Source: an uncultured Elusimicrobium sp.
GTDB lineage: Bacteria; Elusimicrobiota; Elusimicrobia; Elusimicrobiales; Elusimicrobiaceae
DNA length: 64,000 nt
Assembly: GCA_902797165.1 (NCBI GenBank)
Contig: CADBRU010000009.1
Span: 1-64,000, forward strand
Direction: 5' to 3'
Under the pieces are notes generated by a model. The model was not told where the DNA came from and did no database searches. It saw only the letters and a program-made list of their open reading frames with translations. The stretch's first letter is position 1. Each line of letters starts with the position of its first letter. A program made the translations under genes and the position numbers. Of the stretch, positions 25,198 through 33,249 are shown one piece after another.

Positions 25198-25761
25198 ATG
25201 AGTTTCATGGATCAAGTAGAAAGTTGGGAAGTGGTAGCATTTTTGCTTTGCGCACTGGTGCTGGGGAGTTATTTTGCCAGTAAAGTAGATTGGGAAAATC
25301 TACTGCAAAAAGATTCACCTACTCCGGTACATATGGGGGGAGAATTGCAACCGTCGCATGCCATTACGGGAATACAAGTTGTGCCGATTCCCGATTCGGT
25401 GTATGAAAGTTTAGAGACGGATACCAAATTCAAACGGTATTTAACCGGAAATCATAAATATGTTTATTTCTTTACCTATCCGGGTTGTCCGTATGCGCGT
25501 GCTTTTACCAATGCTTTCAAACAATTATTTGAAAAAGACGGCTTTAGTGAATATTACCGCAAGCGGATACAGACGGTAGGACGGACTACCAGTATTTCTT
25601 GCCCCGGACACCGAGATTTAAATTGCGCCACTGCGTGGGTGTATCATATGTGTTTCGGTAAGTTATGTATTTTTAATCCGGTCCGGCGGCAAGTGGTGGT
25701 GGACGGCACGCAAAATGCCCGCCAAATTGAGGCACTGCTAGAGAGATTTAGAGAGTGGTAA
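25198..25761 (+). CDS. Membrane-anchored protein with CPYA motif, possibly thioredoxin-like
   Basis: A 187-residue protein not recognised as a named family. One N-terminal membrane helix (about residues 13-29) has no clear signal cleavage site, so the rest should lie outside the inner membrane. The segment VYFFTYPGCPYARAFTNAF has the strand-CxxA-helix pattern of thioredoxin folds, but with a single Cys in CPYA. Three or four more cysteines follow (ISCPGHRDLNCATAW, MCFGKLC). A thiol-dependent role is inference. AGAGGAG precedes the ATG and TGTATAAT lies upstream. Monocistronic. Confidence 0.7.
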   Translation: MSFMDQVESWEVVAFLLCALVLGSYFASKVDWENLLQKDSPTPVHMGGELQPSHAITGIQVVPIPDSVYESLETDTKFKRYLTGNHKYVYFFTYPGCPYARAFTNAFKQLFEKDGFSEYYRKRIQTVGRTTSISCPGHRDLNCATAWVYHMCFGKLCIFNPVRRQVVVDGTQNARQIEALLERFREW

Positions 25762-25836
25762 AATTAGTATAAACTCCTATAATATTAGCACAATATTAGC
25801 ATGAAGTTTTTATAAAAATTTACAGGAGGTTACGAT

Positions 25837-26286
25837 ATGAAAAAAGGTTTTACGTTAATTGAACTACTGGTAGTAGTTTTAATTATCGGCATTTTATCTG
25901 CGGTAGCCTTGCCGCAGTATCAAAAAGCGGTTGCCAAATCGCGCGCAATGGAAATTGTATCTGTAATGGGTGCAACGATAGAGGCCGTTGATGTCGCTAT
26001 CTTAACAAACAGCGGCATTCCGTCTTCTTTGAGTTTTAGTGATTTGGATATTGAAGTTCCAACTCTTAAATATTCACGCGACTATAGTCTTAGTTGTGAT
26101 GGATCTCGCTGCAAAATGTATTTTGATGATACAAGTAGTCCGCATGATTGGAGTTTGAGTGCTTACCGGTATGCCGGTGACAATAAGTGGTATAGATATT
26201 GTTGGTACGGTACCAATTTGGGGTTGGGAGTTTGTAAGGGACTTGAATCGGCAGGATTTAGTATCAGAGACGGTTCCAGTTCTTGA
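25837..26286 (+). CDS. Type IV pilin-like protein
   Basis: A 149-residue prepilin, MKKG followed by FTLIELLVVVLIIGILSAVALPQY, with Glu+5. Four cysteines form two pairs (SCDGSRC and YCWYGT...VCKG), consistent with a disulfide-bounded C-terminal loop. ACAGGAGG precedes the ATG and several TATAAT-like boxes lie at 25779-25800. Monocistronic, between unrelated genes. Its N-terminal peptide is nearly identical to the pilins at 3511 and 39111, but the codons differ silently. Confidence 0.9.
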   Translation: MKKGFTLIELLVVVLIIGILSAVALPQYQKAVAKSRAMEIVSVMGATIEAVDVAILTNSGIPSSLSFSDLDIEVPTLKYSRDYSLSCDGSRCKMYFDDTSSPHDWSLSAYRYAGDNKWYRYCWYGTNLGLGVCKGLESAGFSIRDGSSS

Positions 26287-26348
26287 TTTGGTAGGTAATT
26301 GTTTTACCGGTTTTATCCCCCGCAGTGATTAGCGCCGCGGGGGATTGT

Positions 26349-26360
26349 TATAATATACAT
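26349..26360 (+). promoter_or_regulatory. Extended -10 promoter and leaderless start of the sulfatase gene
   Basis: TGT-TATAAT at 26346-26354 is an extended -10, followed by six bases (ATACAT) and the ATG. There is no Shine-Dalgarno. A GC-rich hairpin (CCCCCGC / GCGGGGG, 26317-26343) sits just upstream in place of a -35. Confidence 0.55.
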
Positions 26361-28655
26361 ATGCGTCTTAAAACAATAGGTGGTTTATTTCTTTGTATAG
26401 CGGCGGCGTGGGTGCTATCGGGCTGGCTGAGCACGGGCATATCATATCTTCGTCCGGTTTATTTAGATTTATCTATCAAAGTAGATGCCCCGCAAACCGT
26501 GCTTTTAGCCACTTCAAAAGATGATCAATTCCCCCGTATTTCCAAGCAACAAGTTGACTTGTCGAACTCAAAAGATTGGCAAAAGGTACATATGGCTGTT
26601 GCCCCGCATAAAGTGGGTTATTTGCGCTTGGGATTTCGGGGTAATGATAGATTGTATTTGCGGGATATTGTTTTTAGCGGGCAACCATTAGATTTAATGT
26701 CAAGCAATCAAATGCGCAATATCCGCTCCTGCAATCAATCAGCCACGGGCGAGATATCCTGTTTGGTGCTCGGAGGGGAGGGTAATATTATATTCTCACC
26801 CCGGCAGTTGCCTGCGGTGGATACTTCTTTTCTATGGAAATGGCAAATTGTATTTTTTGTCTTGTCTTTTTTGTTTTGTGGGTGGCTGTGCAAACATTAC
26901 ACAAACACTGTTATTTCCTTTTTACAAAGACATTATCCGAATTGGTTGATATTAGTGCTTTTTGCTGTGTTGTTTGCCAGTTACGGTGCAATGCGGTGGT
27001 ATGTTTTTATGCCGCGCTTAGATACTGTGTTTTTTGCACCCGGGTGGCCGCAATTTCTTCTACTTTTACAAGAGCAAATATGGGCTTTGGCATTGTTATC
27101 GGGTTTATTATGGTGCGGATTTTCCGTACACAAAAAATGGATCAAAAGTATTTGTATTTTAATTGGAAGCGTTATCTTATTAACCGAATGGGCAGACAGC
27201 GTTTTGTTGTGGTTACTTAATGATCGTTTTTCACCGGGACAAATAGGTGAATTTGGCAAAGATACGCTATTTTCGGTAGGGCCTTTTCTGAAATCTTATT
27301 TTTCGGTTACCGTGGGAAAATACACCTTGCTTTTGCTGATCAGCTGGACAGTTCTTTGTGTGTATTTGTGGCGCATACGTCAACCGATACATATTCAACT
27401 GCGGCAACTGTTTGGTGTGGTGGTTGTACTAGGTTGTATTTGGTATTTGCTTCCCGTTGCGCTGACTGCGGCCGATAGCAATCAATTAGCCGCTTGGCCC
27501 AAATTATGGGTGCGTTCCAAGATCCCTTTTAAAAAATATAAGTTACAGGCTCCTGATTTTCAATTGACTTATCAATGCGAGGACGGCTTAAACAGCCGCC
27601 AAAACGTGATTATTGTTATTGTGGAATCTTTATCCTCTTATATGAGTGATTATTTTTCAAAAGGAAAGGCAAGTAATTGGACTCCCCAACTCGATCAGTT
27701 AGCACGTAAATATGTCGGTTTTACAAATTACCGCGCCACTAATCCCTATACGGCGCAAAGTTTATTTAGCATTTTTACAGGTATTCCGGCAGTATATACG
27801 TATGCGGCGGGCCAACTTTACCGCGAACCTAAATTTTATCATTATACGCTGTCTCGAATTTTTCAGCAAGCAGGATATCATACCGCATTTTTTACTTCTG
27901 CCTCATTTGTATATTCTAAAGATGAAATTTTAAAACATGTCGGTTTTGATGAAATATCACTAAACACAGATCCTTTTTATGATTGGAAAAAACGCTATAC
28001 TTTCCAATCCGTATCAGATGATGTGTTATATGAGCATGCGCTGCAGTGGATAGACGATTACAACAAACAAAAACCCTATTTGCTGATTTTGGAAACTACC
28101 ACCACGCATCCGCCTTATATAGATCCAATAAGCGGGGAAAACTCCTTAGAAAAATCAGTCCGATATGCTGATAAATCTATCGGAGAATTTATTACAGATT
28201 TGGCCAAAAAACATAAGTTAGATAATACGCTGATTGTGATTACCTCGGACCACCGGAGTAATACTCCCGTAGAAACGGTGCAGACCGCTCTTTTCGGACC
28301 GGAAGCGGAAGCACGTATCCCTACCGTTGTTATAGGGAGTCCGTTAAAAGGAACGCAAAATGTATTGGCTACCCATATTGATTTGGCGCCTTCACTGGCT
28401 TATTTAACTTTACCGCAAGCATGTTTTCATCCGTATCAGCATAATATATTTTTACCGGGTAGAGCGCGTACTTCATGCACATTGTTTCAATCCGGCATAA
28501 CCAAAGACAGGTTGTTGATTAATTGTCAGGACAAACATGCACAAATTTCTTTAGTATCAGATACTAATATACTTGACCAAGAACCATTTTCGCAGGAAGA
28601 AAAAGATTCCCTTTTTGGTTTTATCAATTGGATACGTGATAACGGACGATATTAG
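26361..28655 (+). CDS. Sulfatase-fold membrane phosphotransferase (LTA synthase/EptA-like)
   Basis: A 764-residue protein with several N-terminal membrane helices (up to about residue 380) and an alkaline-phosphatase-fold domain from about residue 410. Seen in order: VIIVIVESLSSYMSDYF with the metal Glu, NPYTAQSLFSIFTGIP with candidate nucleophile Thr464, ETTTTHPPY, and TSDHRSN with metal Asp-His. Relatives move phosphoglycerol or phosphoethanolamine onto envelope glycans or lipid A. In a diderm the target may be LPS or exopolysaccharide (inference). The real start is the ATG behind TATAAT-N6; longer frames run into the promoter. Confidence 0.85.
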   Translation: MRLKTIGGLFLCIAAAWVLSGWLSTGISYLRPVYLDLSIKVDAPQTVLLATSKDDQFPRISKQQVDLSNSKDWQKVHMAVAPHKVGYLRLGFRGNDRLYLRDIVFSGQPLDLMSSNQMRNIRSCNQSATGEISCLVLGGEGNIIFSPRQLPAVDTSFLWKWQIVFFVLSFLFCGWLCKHYTNTVISFLQRHYPNWLILVLFAVLFASYGAMRWYVFMPRLDTVFFAPGWPQFLLLLQEQIWALALLSGLLWCGFSVHKKWIKSICILIGSVILLTEWADSVLLWLLNDRFSPGQIGEFGKDTLFSVGPFLKSYFSVTVGKYTLLLLISWTVLCVYLWRIRQPIHIQLRQLFGVVVVLGCIWYLLPVALTAADSNQLAAWPKLWVRSKIPFKKYKLQAPDFQLTYQCEDGLNSRQNVIIVIVESLSSYMSDYFSKGKASNWTPQLDQLARKYVGFTNYRATNPYTAQSLFSIFTGIPAVYTYAAGQLYREPKFYHYTLSRIFQQAGYHTAFFTSASFVYSKDEILKHVGFDEISLNTDPFYDWKKRYTFQSVSDDVLYEHALQWIDDYNKQKPYLLILETTTTHPPYIDPISGENSLEKSVRYADKSIGEFITDLAKKHKLDNTLIVITSDHRSNTPVETVQTALFGPEAEARIPTVVIGSPLKGTQNVLATHIDLAPSLAYLTLPQACFHPYQHNIFLPGRARTSCTLFQSGITKDRLLINCQDKHAQISLVSDTNILDQEPFSQEEKDSLFGFINWIRDNGRY

Positions 28656-28673
28656 TGGGTATTCTCTACAAAG

Positions 28674-28700
28674 AAAAACCACCCTTTTGGGTGGTTTTTT
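28674..28700 (+). terminator. Terminator of the sulfatase gene
   Basis: AAAACCACCC / GGGTGGTTTT with loop TTTT and a T-run. It is immediately followed by the tRNA-Val 3'-end copy at 28701. Confidence 0.88.
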
Positions 28701-28724
28701 ATATGGTGCCCAGTATAGGATTTG
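28701..28724 (-). repeat. Copy of the tRNA-Val 3' end
   Basis: 24 bases identical to 28896-28919, the 3' end of the intact tRNA-Val including encoded CCA, the acceptor strand and part of the T arm. The match stops abruptly, so this is a fragment and not a gene. Confidence 0.8.
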
Positions 28725-28868
28725 GTCACAAATCGGCTTACTGACGTGCGTCGCTCGCGACCCCGCCTCGCGGTATTCGCCTTTGCCTATTCGGCAAAAC
28801 TCATACAACGCTCCGGCTTTCAAATCCTAACGCAACACAAAGCAGTTTGTGTTGCTTACTGACCATAC
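28725..28868. other. Non-coding spacer with hairpin, possible dispersed element
   Basis: Lies between the tRNA-Val end copy and the intact tRNA. It contains the ten-base direct repeat GCTTACTGAC near each end (about 28736 and 28854), a GC-rich block with CGACGCACG-like symmetry at about 28742-28775, and a perfect 10-bp hairpin GCAACACAAA / TTTGTGTTGC at 28832-28855. Short reading frames across it lack family features and initiation signals. I see no gene. Confidence 0.5.
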
Positions 28869-28869
28869 A

Positions 28870-28894
28870 AAAACCCGCCAAATAGGCGGGTTTT
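28870..28894 (+). terminator. Hairpin terminator before the tRNA-Val end
   Basis: AAAACCCGCC / GGCGGGTTTT with a 5-nt loop. On the minus strand it also lies directly downstream of tRNA-Val and could end that transcript. Confidence 0.7.
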
Positions 28895-28898
28895 CATA

Positions 28899-28973
28899 TG
28901 GTGCCCAGTATAGGATTTGAACCTATGACCTTTCCCATGTCAAGGGAACGCGCTACCCCTGCGCCAACTGGGC
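28899..28973 (-). tRNA. tRNA-Val (GAC), CCA encoded
   Basis: The minus strand folds as a cloverleaf: acceptor GCCCAGT/ACTGGGC, D arm GCGC/GCGC, anticodon stem TTCCC/GGGAA with loop TTGACAT (anticodon GAC), T arm ATAGG/CCTAT with TTCAAAT, discriminator A, then an encoded CCA. The other two tRNAs of the window do not encode CCA. Copies of its 3' and 5' ends flank it at 28701 and 29068. Confidence 0.95.
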
Positions 28974-29029
28974 TTAAATCTATTAAAATTACTTAAATTG
29001 TGCGGTATAAACCGCGAACTTTTATCTTT

Positions 29030-29092
29030 GGCGCGCGTTCCCTAACGGGAACGAACTTATTTTACTAGCCCTGCGCCAACTGGGCTTAAATC
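29030..29092 (-). pseudogene. Degenerate 5'-half copy of tRNA-Val
   Basis: 24 bases at 29069-29092 match 28957-28980, the tRNA-Val 5' end with its upstream flank. Beyond the match the minus strand still reads CTAG, then an insertion, then GTTCCC-GTTA-GGGAAC, reminiscent of the tRNA-Val anticodon stem with the loop lost. No T arm is left, so it cannot make a tRNA. Confidence 0.6.
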
Positions 29093-29139
29093 GATTTTTA
29101 CTACTCATATTATAGCATAATTGCCATACGGACTACTTG

Positions 29140-30156
29140 CTATTTCTTTCTTTTGAGCACCCAAACACTGTAAGCGGGCATTTGCGCAGATTTTTTATTT
29201 CCGACGAGCAATTTGTATTTCCGTTTTAATAATTCTTTCGGCGCGGCTATTGGCTCAGCGGAGCGATTGATTAAAATAGTGTATAAATATTTCTTATATA
29301 AACGCGTTTGTGCCGCCAAAGGTTTTTTGACCGCAACCGGGTTTTCTATGAGAGAACCTTCTTCTAGTATAGGGCGCAATTTGCTTAATTCTTTGGATAC
29401 ATTTTCTACGCGCTGCCACCACTCGGGCTGTTGCGTTGGTAAAGGTTTGTCTTGGGTCGTAAATATAAAATAAAAGAGTCCGGTTGCTCCGTTTACAATA
29501 CCGTCATAAGACATAAAACGGATTTCTTCTTCCGTCGGGAAACGCCCGATACGGTCATTGTCCGGGCGGTGCTGCTTAAATTCTTTCCAATTAAAAATTT
29601 GCACCACGCCCCATAAAGGATGATGCCCCGTGCCCATGGCAATTTGTCCTTCTTTGGCAAAGCGCACATTATCTCCAAAAGAGGTCAGTTCCAAATGCGG
29701 TACCGGATACCAATCCATCAGCAAAGTATCACTTAAATCGTAATAAGGCGTACGGGTTTTTCCTTGCCCGATTACCAAAGTGGTTTGGTGCATGGGAAAA
29801 GCCTTTTTGGCGGTTGTGTGGGCATCGGTTACCCGTTTGCGGGTCCATTTCCACACATCGGGTTCATCTACCAAATACCATGCAAGTACTGGCCAATCTT
29901 GAGCGGCTTTTTCTTGTGCGGAGCCAATTACTTGATCCGGGAAAAATACCACTTGCATTTGGTTTTTTTGCGCGGCCTTGGCTAAAGCAACCAAACGGGT
30001 GGGTTCTTTTTCGTATGTTTGCAAACAAGTAAATCCGGCATTTTTAAGCGTGGGGACATCAGCCGGATCATTGACACCGTACATACAAAGCGGAAAATGT
30101 TCGGCCAAAAGCGGGGAGGCTAATAAAAGCAAGCAAATGATTAATTTGTTTTTCAT
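29140..30156 (-). CDS. Secreted glycoside hydrolase-like (TIM-barrel) protein
   Basis: A 338-residue protein with a Sec signal (KNKLIICLLLLASPLLA, cut before EH). The mature part has an alternating beta/alpha pattern, WYLVDEPDVWKW resembling the acid/base strand of clan A glycosidases, LLMDWYPVPH, and MSYDGIVNGATGLFYFIF. I cannot assign a GH family. Its ATGA overlap with the upstream priming glycosyltransferase makes a role in trimming or modifying the exopolysaccharide likely (inference). It is the last gene of the epimerase-transferase operon; the two cysteines are near the N-terminus. Confidence 0.72.
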   Translation of the reverse strand: MKNKLIICLLLLASPLLAEHFPLCMYGVNDPADVPTLKNAGFTCLQTYEKEPTRLVALAKAAQKNQMQVVFFPDQVIGSAQEKAAQDWPVLAWYLVDEPDVWKWTRKRVTDAHTTAKKAFPMHQTTLVIGQGKTRTPYYDLSDTLLMDWYPVPHLELTSFGDNVRFAKEGQIAMGTGHHPLWGVVQIFNWKEFKQHRPDNDRIGRFPTEEEIRFMSYDGIVNGATGLFYFIFTTQDKPLPTQQPEWWQRVENVSKELSKLRPILEEGSLIENPVAVKKPLAAQTRLYKKYLYTILINRSAEPIAAPKELLKRKYKLLVGNKKSAQMPAYSVWVLKRKK

Positions 30157-31487
30157 TTATCTACCTTGGAATCTTTAATAAACATGCGCAGACCTGTTTT
30201 AACCATAATATCTAAATCAAGTCCGATGGAACAATTTTTAATGTACCACACATCGTAGGAAAAACGGGTGAATGCCGCGTCAAAAGAACGCGGATCTAAA
30301 TTTTCCGGGGATTGATTTCTGAAATTAAAATAGGTCGGAGGTGCTTTGAAATTGAGTTGTGCCCAACCGGTAATGCCGGGTTTTACAATGGTGCGTAAAT
30401 TATGGTTGGGTACATGATTTTTTAAAAACTCATGTTCATTAAACCAAATGGGGCGCGGCCCTACAAAGGAAATGTCTCCTTTTATTACATTAATCACTTG
30501 CGGAATTTCATCCAACCGGAAACGGCGCAGAATTTTGCCTGCGCGGGTAATATGTGCCTCAGTGCCGCCGGGTTTAATGGTGCGGAATTTATAAATGTAA
30601 ATCGGTTTTTCCAATTGTCCGACTCTTTTTTGGATAAACAACGGGGAATATCCGTCTATAATACGGATGAGTAACCAAATCAGACAGCCTAGCGGAAAAA
30701 GAATAGGGAACATTGCAAGAGCCAATATTAAATCAAAGGTGCGTTTTAACATATAGTACATGGTATGTTGTTGTCGGTTGCCAATGCCGCGCAACAACCA
30801 AGCAGTATCTTCAATACTTTCGCGCGAGGCTTTACGTAGGATTTGTTCGTAGGCATTAAAATCGGTATCCACATAGGCCCCTTTGGCAATAAATTTGGAG
30901 GAAATAATATCCCAGGTTTGCGGTTGCTCGCGGAATAATTTACTGCCGATAATGACCAGATCCAAATTGCGTAGCGGATAATGTTTTTCCGGAGAGGGAA
31001 TTTCTTCTTGTCCGCGGATGCGAAAACCGCGGGAAGATTTGAGTTCTTTGGCAAGTTCTGTTAAAGTAGGGCTTTGACCGAATAATAAAATGTTTTTCTT
31101 AGCAAAGTCGAACTTGAAATAATTGCGTCGAAACAAAAATATATAAGCAAAGTACAGTAGAAAAATGGCCAGTAAAATACGTCTGGGAGTGGGAATGGAA
31201 ACAGGAAGCGCGGAAACGAAATAAATTACACTGGCAGAACCCAACAGCGTAATAAAAAAAGCAATCACAAGCCGGTGATAATTAATCACGCGTTTGCGCA
31301 GTAACTTTACATCATAAAAGGAAAACAACCATAAGACAAAACTAACGAAAAGAAATATAGGAATATACGCCCATAATTGATGTCCGAACTCCGCACGAGT
31401 AAGTCCTTCATGACGAATATATGAAGCCACCCAGGTAATGGTGAAAAAAGCAATCGTATCAAAAAAGAAGAATAACTTTCCGTTCAT
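30153..31487 (-). CDS. Undecaprenyl-phosphate glycosylphosphotransferase (priming glycosyltransferase)
   Basis: A 444-residue WbaP/CpsE-type enzyme. It has four to five N-terminal helices, a CoA-binding-like middle domain (FAKKNILLFGQSPTL) and the C-terminal bacterial sugar transferase domain after a membrane helix (KRTFDLILALAMFPILF). That domain shows FIQKRVGQ, FRTIKPGG, RFRLDEIPQVINVIKGDISFVGPRP and KPGITGWAQ. It starts a repeat unit by moving sugar-1-phosphate to the lipid carrier. It is coupled to the epimerase upstream by an ATGA overlap, which fixes the start, and to the downstream gene by another. Confidence 0.93.
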   Translation of the reverse strand: MNGKLFFFFDTIAFFTITWVASYIRHEGLTRAEFGHQLWAYIPIFLFVSFVLWLFSFYDVKLLRKRVINYHRLVIAFFITLLGSASVIYFVSALPVSIPTPRRILLAIFLLYFAYIFLFRRNYFKFDFAKKNILLFGQSPTLTELAKELKSSRGFRIRGQEEIPSPEKHYPLRNLDLVIIGSKLFREQPQTWDIISSKFIAKGAYVDTDFNAYEQILRKASRESIEDTAWLLRGIGNRQQHTMYYMLKRTFDLILALAMFPILFPLGCLIWLLIRIIDGYSPLFIQKRVGQLEKPIYIYKFRTIKPGGTEAHITRAGKILRRFRLDEIPQVINVIKGDISFVGPRPIWFNEHEFLKNHVPNHNLRTIVKPGITGWAQLNFKAPPTYFNFRNQSPENLDPRSFDAAFTRFSYDVWYIKNCSIGLDLDIMVKTGLRMFIKDSKVDK

Positions 31488-32419
31488 GCTTTGCTTTTCT
31501 CCGTCCACATTTGCGCTAAACCTTGCTCCAACGTTACTTTGGGGACAAACCCCAAAGCCTGTATTTTGCTAATATCGGCCGAAGATTCATGCACATCCCC
31601 AGGGCGTTTGGGCCGTGAGACACGTTCTAATTTCCGGCCGGATACTTTTTCAATCGTGTCGGCTAATTCAAGTAAAGTATAAGTATGTCCGCCGGCTACA
31701 TTATAGATTTCACCGGGCACGCCTTTTTGGGCTGCTAACAGGTTGGCTTGCACTACATCACTCACGTGCACAAAATCGCGGCTTTGCAGTCCGTCCCAAT
31801 CAATTCCCAGCGGTTTATTTTCCGCTGCCAGTTGCATAAATTTGGCAATCACGGCCGCATAAGCGGAATTTGGGTTTTGCCGCGTACCAAATACGTTAAA
31901 ATAACGCAAAGATACGGTTTCCAGTCCATAGGCTTTCGTGTAAAGTTGACAAAGTTCCGCTCCGGCTTGTTTGCTCCATGCATACGGAGATTGACAGTCG
32001 GTCGGGGTGGTTTCTTTATAAGGTAAATCAGGGCTATTTCCATATACGGCCGAAGAGGAAGCAAAAACAACTCTTTTCACCCCGTTTTTGAGAGAGGCTT
32101 CCAGTACATTTTGAGTTCCGTTGATATTAATTTGAGTAGCCTTTTGCGGGTTTTCCATAGACTCGGCTACCGATACCAAGGCCGCATGGTGCAGTACATA
32201 ATCTACGCCTACGGTGGCGGCAGTTATATCGGTAATATTGCAGATATTGCCTTTGATAAAGTGAATTTTATCTTGAATATCCGCTAAATTTTCCAAGTTT
32301 CCGCCGGAGAGATCATCTAAAACGGTGACCTTTTGACCCAACTCTACTAAACTGTGAGCCAAATGAGAGCCGATAAATCCGGCCCCTCCGGTAATTAACC
32401 AATGAGAATTTTGTGTCAT
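31484..32419 (-). CDS. NAD-dependent nucleotide-sugar epimerase (UDP-glucose/GlcNAc 4-epimerase type)
   Basis: A 311-residue extended SDR. ITGGAGFIGSHL binds NAD; FASSSAVYGNS and YAWSK give the Ser-Tyr-Lys catalytic set, and SLRYFNVFG is the family substrate loop. It likely makes UDP-galactose, UDP-GalNAc or a related sugar for the exopolysaccharide priming step next to it. GalE and WbpP-like enzymes cannot be separated by eye. Start MTQNSHWL is preceded by TAAAAT-N7, so transcription may start at the ATG; a second TATAAT lies further upstream near 32455. Confidence 0.9.
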   Translation of the reverse strand: MTQNSHWLITGGAGFIGSHLAHSLVELGQKVTVLDDLSGGNLENLADIQDKIHFIKGNICNITDITAATVGVDYVLHHAALVSVAESMENPQKATQININGTQNVLEASLKNGVKRVVFASSSAVYGNSPDLPYKETTPTDCQSPYAWSKQAGAELCQLYTKAYGLETVSLRYFNVFGTRQNPNSAYAAVIAKFMQLAAENKPLGIDWDGLQSRDFVHVSDVVQANLLAAQKGVPGEIYNVAGGHTYTLLELADTIEKVSGRKLERVSRPKRPGDVHESSADISKIQALGFVPKVTLEQGLAQMWTEKSKA

Positions 32420-32597
32420 GACCCTTATTTTACCTATGGAAATTAACAATATATATTATACCTTATGTGGTGGAGCATTGTCCCGTAGTAAAGGCAATTA
32501 AAGTAAATTTACAAAAATAATGTATTTCCTTTTCAAAATTGGTATAATATATCCAACAAGTTCTTTATAGAATTTTGAAATTTAGGAGAAAACAAGG
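32420..32597. promoter_or_regulatory. Divergent promoter region of the exopolysaccharide locus
   Basis: An AT-rich 178-bp gap between the epimerase operon (minus) and the Ala-rich protein/beta-barrel pair (plus). Minus-strand boxes are TAAAAT at 32427-32432 and TATAAT near 32455-32460. On the plus strand TATAAT occurs near 32544, with TTAGGAGAAAACAAGG as the ribosome site. No clear operator palindrome was seen. Confidence 0.5.
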
Positions 32598-33227
32598 ATG
32601 ACTAAAATAATCGCATTGGCGTTAACAGTTGTCGCTTGCGTGGGTGTTGCGACTGTAGTTTATACACAAACTTCGAACAACCAAAAAGCACCTACTAAAG
32701 CAATTACTAAAGCCGCCGAAAAACAACAAAGAGCCCAAGCCGCTGCTGCTAAAGAAGCGGAAAAAGCCGCTCAAGCAACGGAAGCAGCCAACGAGGCAGA
32801 AATTGCCAGAATGGAAGCTGCCAGAGCCGAAGTAGCCAAAGCCCAAGCCGCCAAAGTTCAGGCCGCTAAAGCCCAAGCCGCTAAAACTCAAGCCGCAGCC
32901 AAAAATCAAACAACCAAGGCTCAAGCCCAAGCCGCTAAAGCACAGGCCGCTGCTGCTAAACAAGTAGAACAGGCTGATAAACAAGCCCAGCAAACCGCTA
33001 AGGAAATGGAACAAACCGCCAAAACCGTTAAAGCCCAACAAACTGCCGCTCAAACCACGGCAACCTCGGCTTTTACCGCCGCGGATACTACCGAACCGTT
33101 TGCCGCGTTTGAATCTGCTTTTGTAGCCGCCGATACTTCCTTTAACAGCATTAGTGCCGCTCAAGAACAAGCCACTCAAGATATTGTTGAAACGGAAGAA
33201 GTATTGAGCCCGTCCGCACCGCGCTAA
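32598..33227 (+). CDS. Ala/Gln/Lys-rich periplasmic rod protein, TolA-like composition
   Basis: A 209-residue low-complexity protein. Residues 4-22 form a signal or membrane anchor; 31-150 are a continuous Ala/Lys/Gln/Glu helix with KxQAA pentads repeated four times; the C-terminus is Thr/Ala/Ser-rich and acidic. There is no known catalytic domain. Composition is like the middle domain of TolA, a stiff helix spanning the periplasm. It lies 22 bases before the beta-barrel gene and is probably co-expressed, so it may link that barrel to the inner membrane (inference). Confidence 0.75.
   Translation: MTKIIALALTVVACVGVATVVYTQTSNNQKAPTKAITKAAEKQQRAQAAAAKEAEKAAQATEAANEAEIARMEAARAEVAKAQAAKVQAAKAQAAKTQAAAKNQTTKAQAQAAKAQAAAAKQVEQADKQAQQTAKEMEQTAKTVKAQQTAAQTTATSAFTAADTTEPFAAFESAFVAADTSFNSISAAQEQATQDIVETEEVLSPSAPR
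32838..32897 (+). repeat. 15-bp tandem repeat, four units
   Basis: Four imperfect 15-bp units encode KAQAA, KVQAA, KAQAA and KTQAA. Third-position differences show that the units are not recent duplications. Confidence 0.7.
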
Positions 33228-33249
33228 GATTTAGGAGAAATAAGAGAGT

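Noticed and set aside
26315-26345. GC-rich hairpin as terminator of the pilin at 25837
   Set aside because: A 7-bp stem (CCCCCGC/GCGGGGG) exists but no T-run follows; it directly abuts the sulfatase -10 box, so termination is doubtful.
28557-28823. 88-codon minus-strand frame between the sulfatase end and tRNA-Val
   Set aside because: It overlaps the sulfatase 3' end, its terminator and the tRNA-end copy, and has no ribosome site or recognisable domain.
32838-32897. 15-bp repeats as a phase-variation tract
   Set aside because: The units differ at several positions and are in multiples of three, so slippage would change length only, not frame; low likelihood of switching.
32622-33179. 185-codon Gly/Phe-rich frame antisense to the Ala-rich protein
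   Set aside because: A mirror of the Ala-repeat codons; composition is an artefact of GCC/GCT repeats and there is no start signal.
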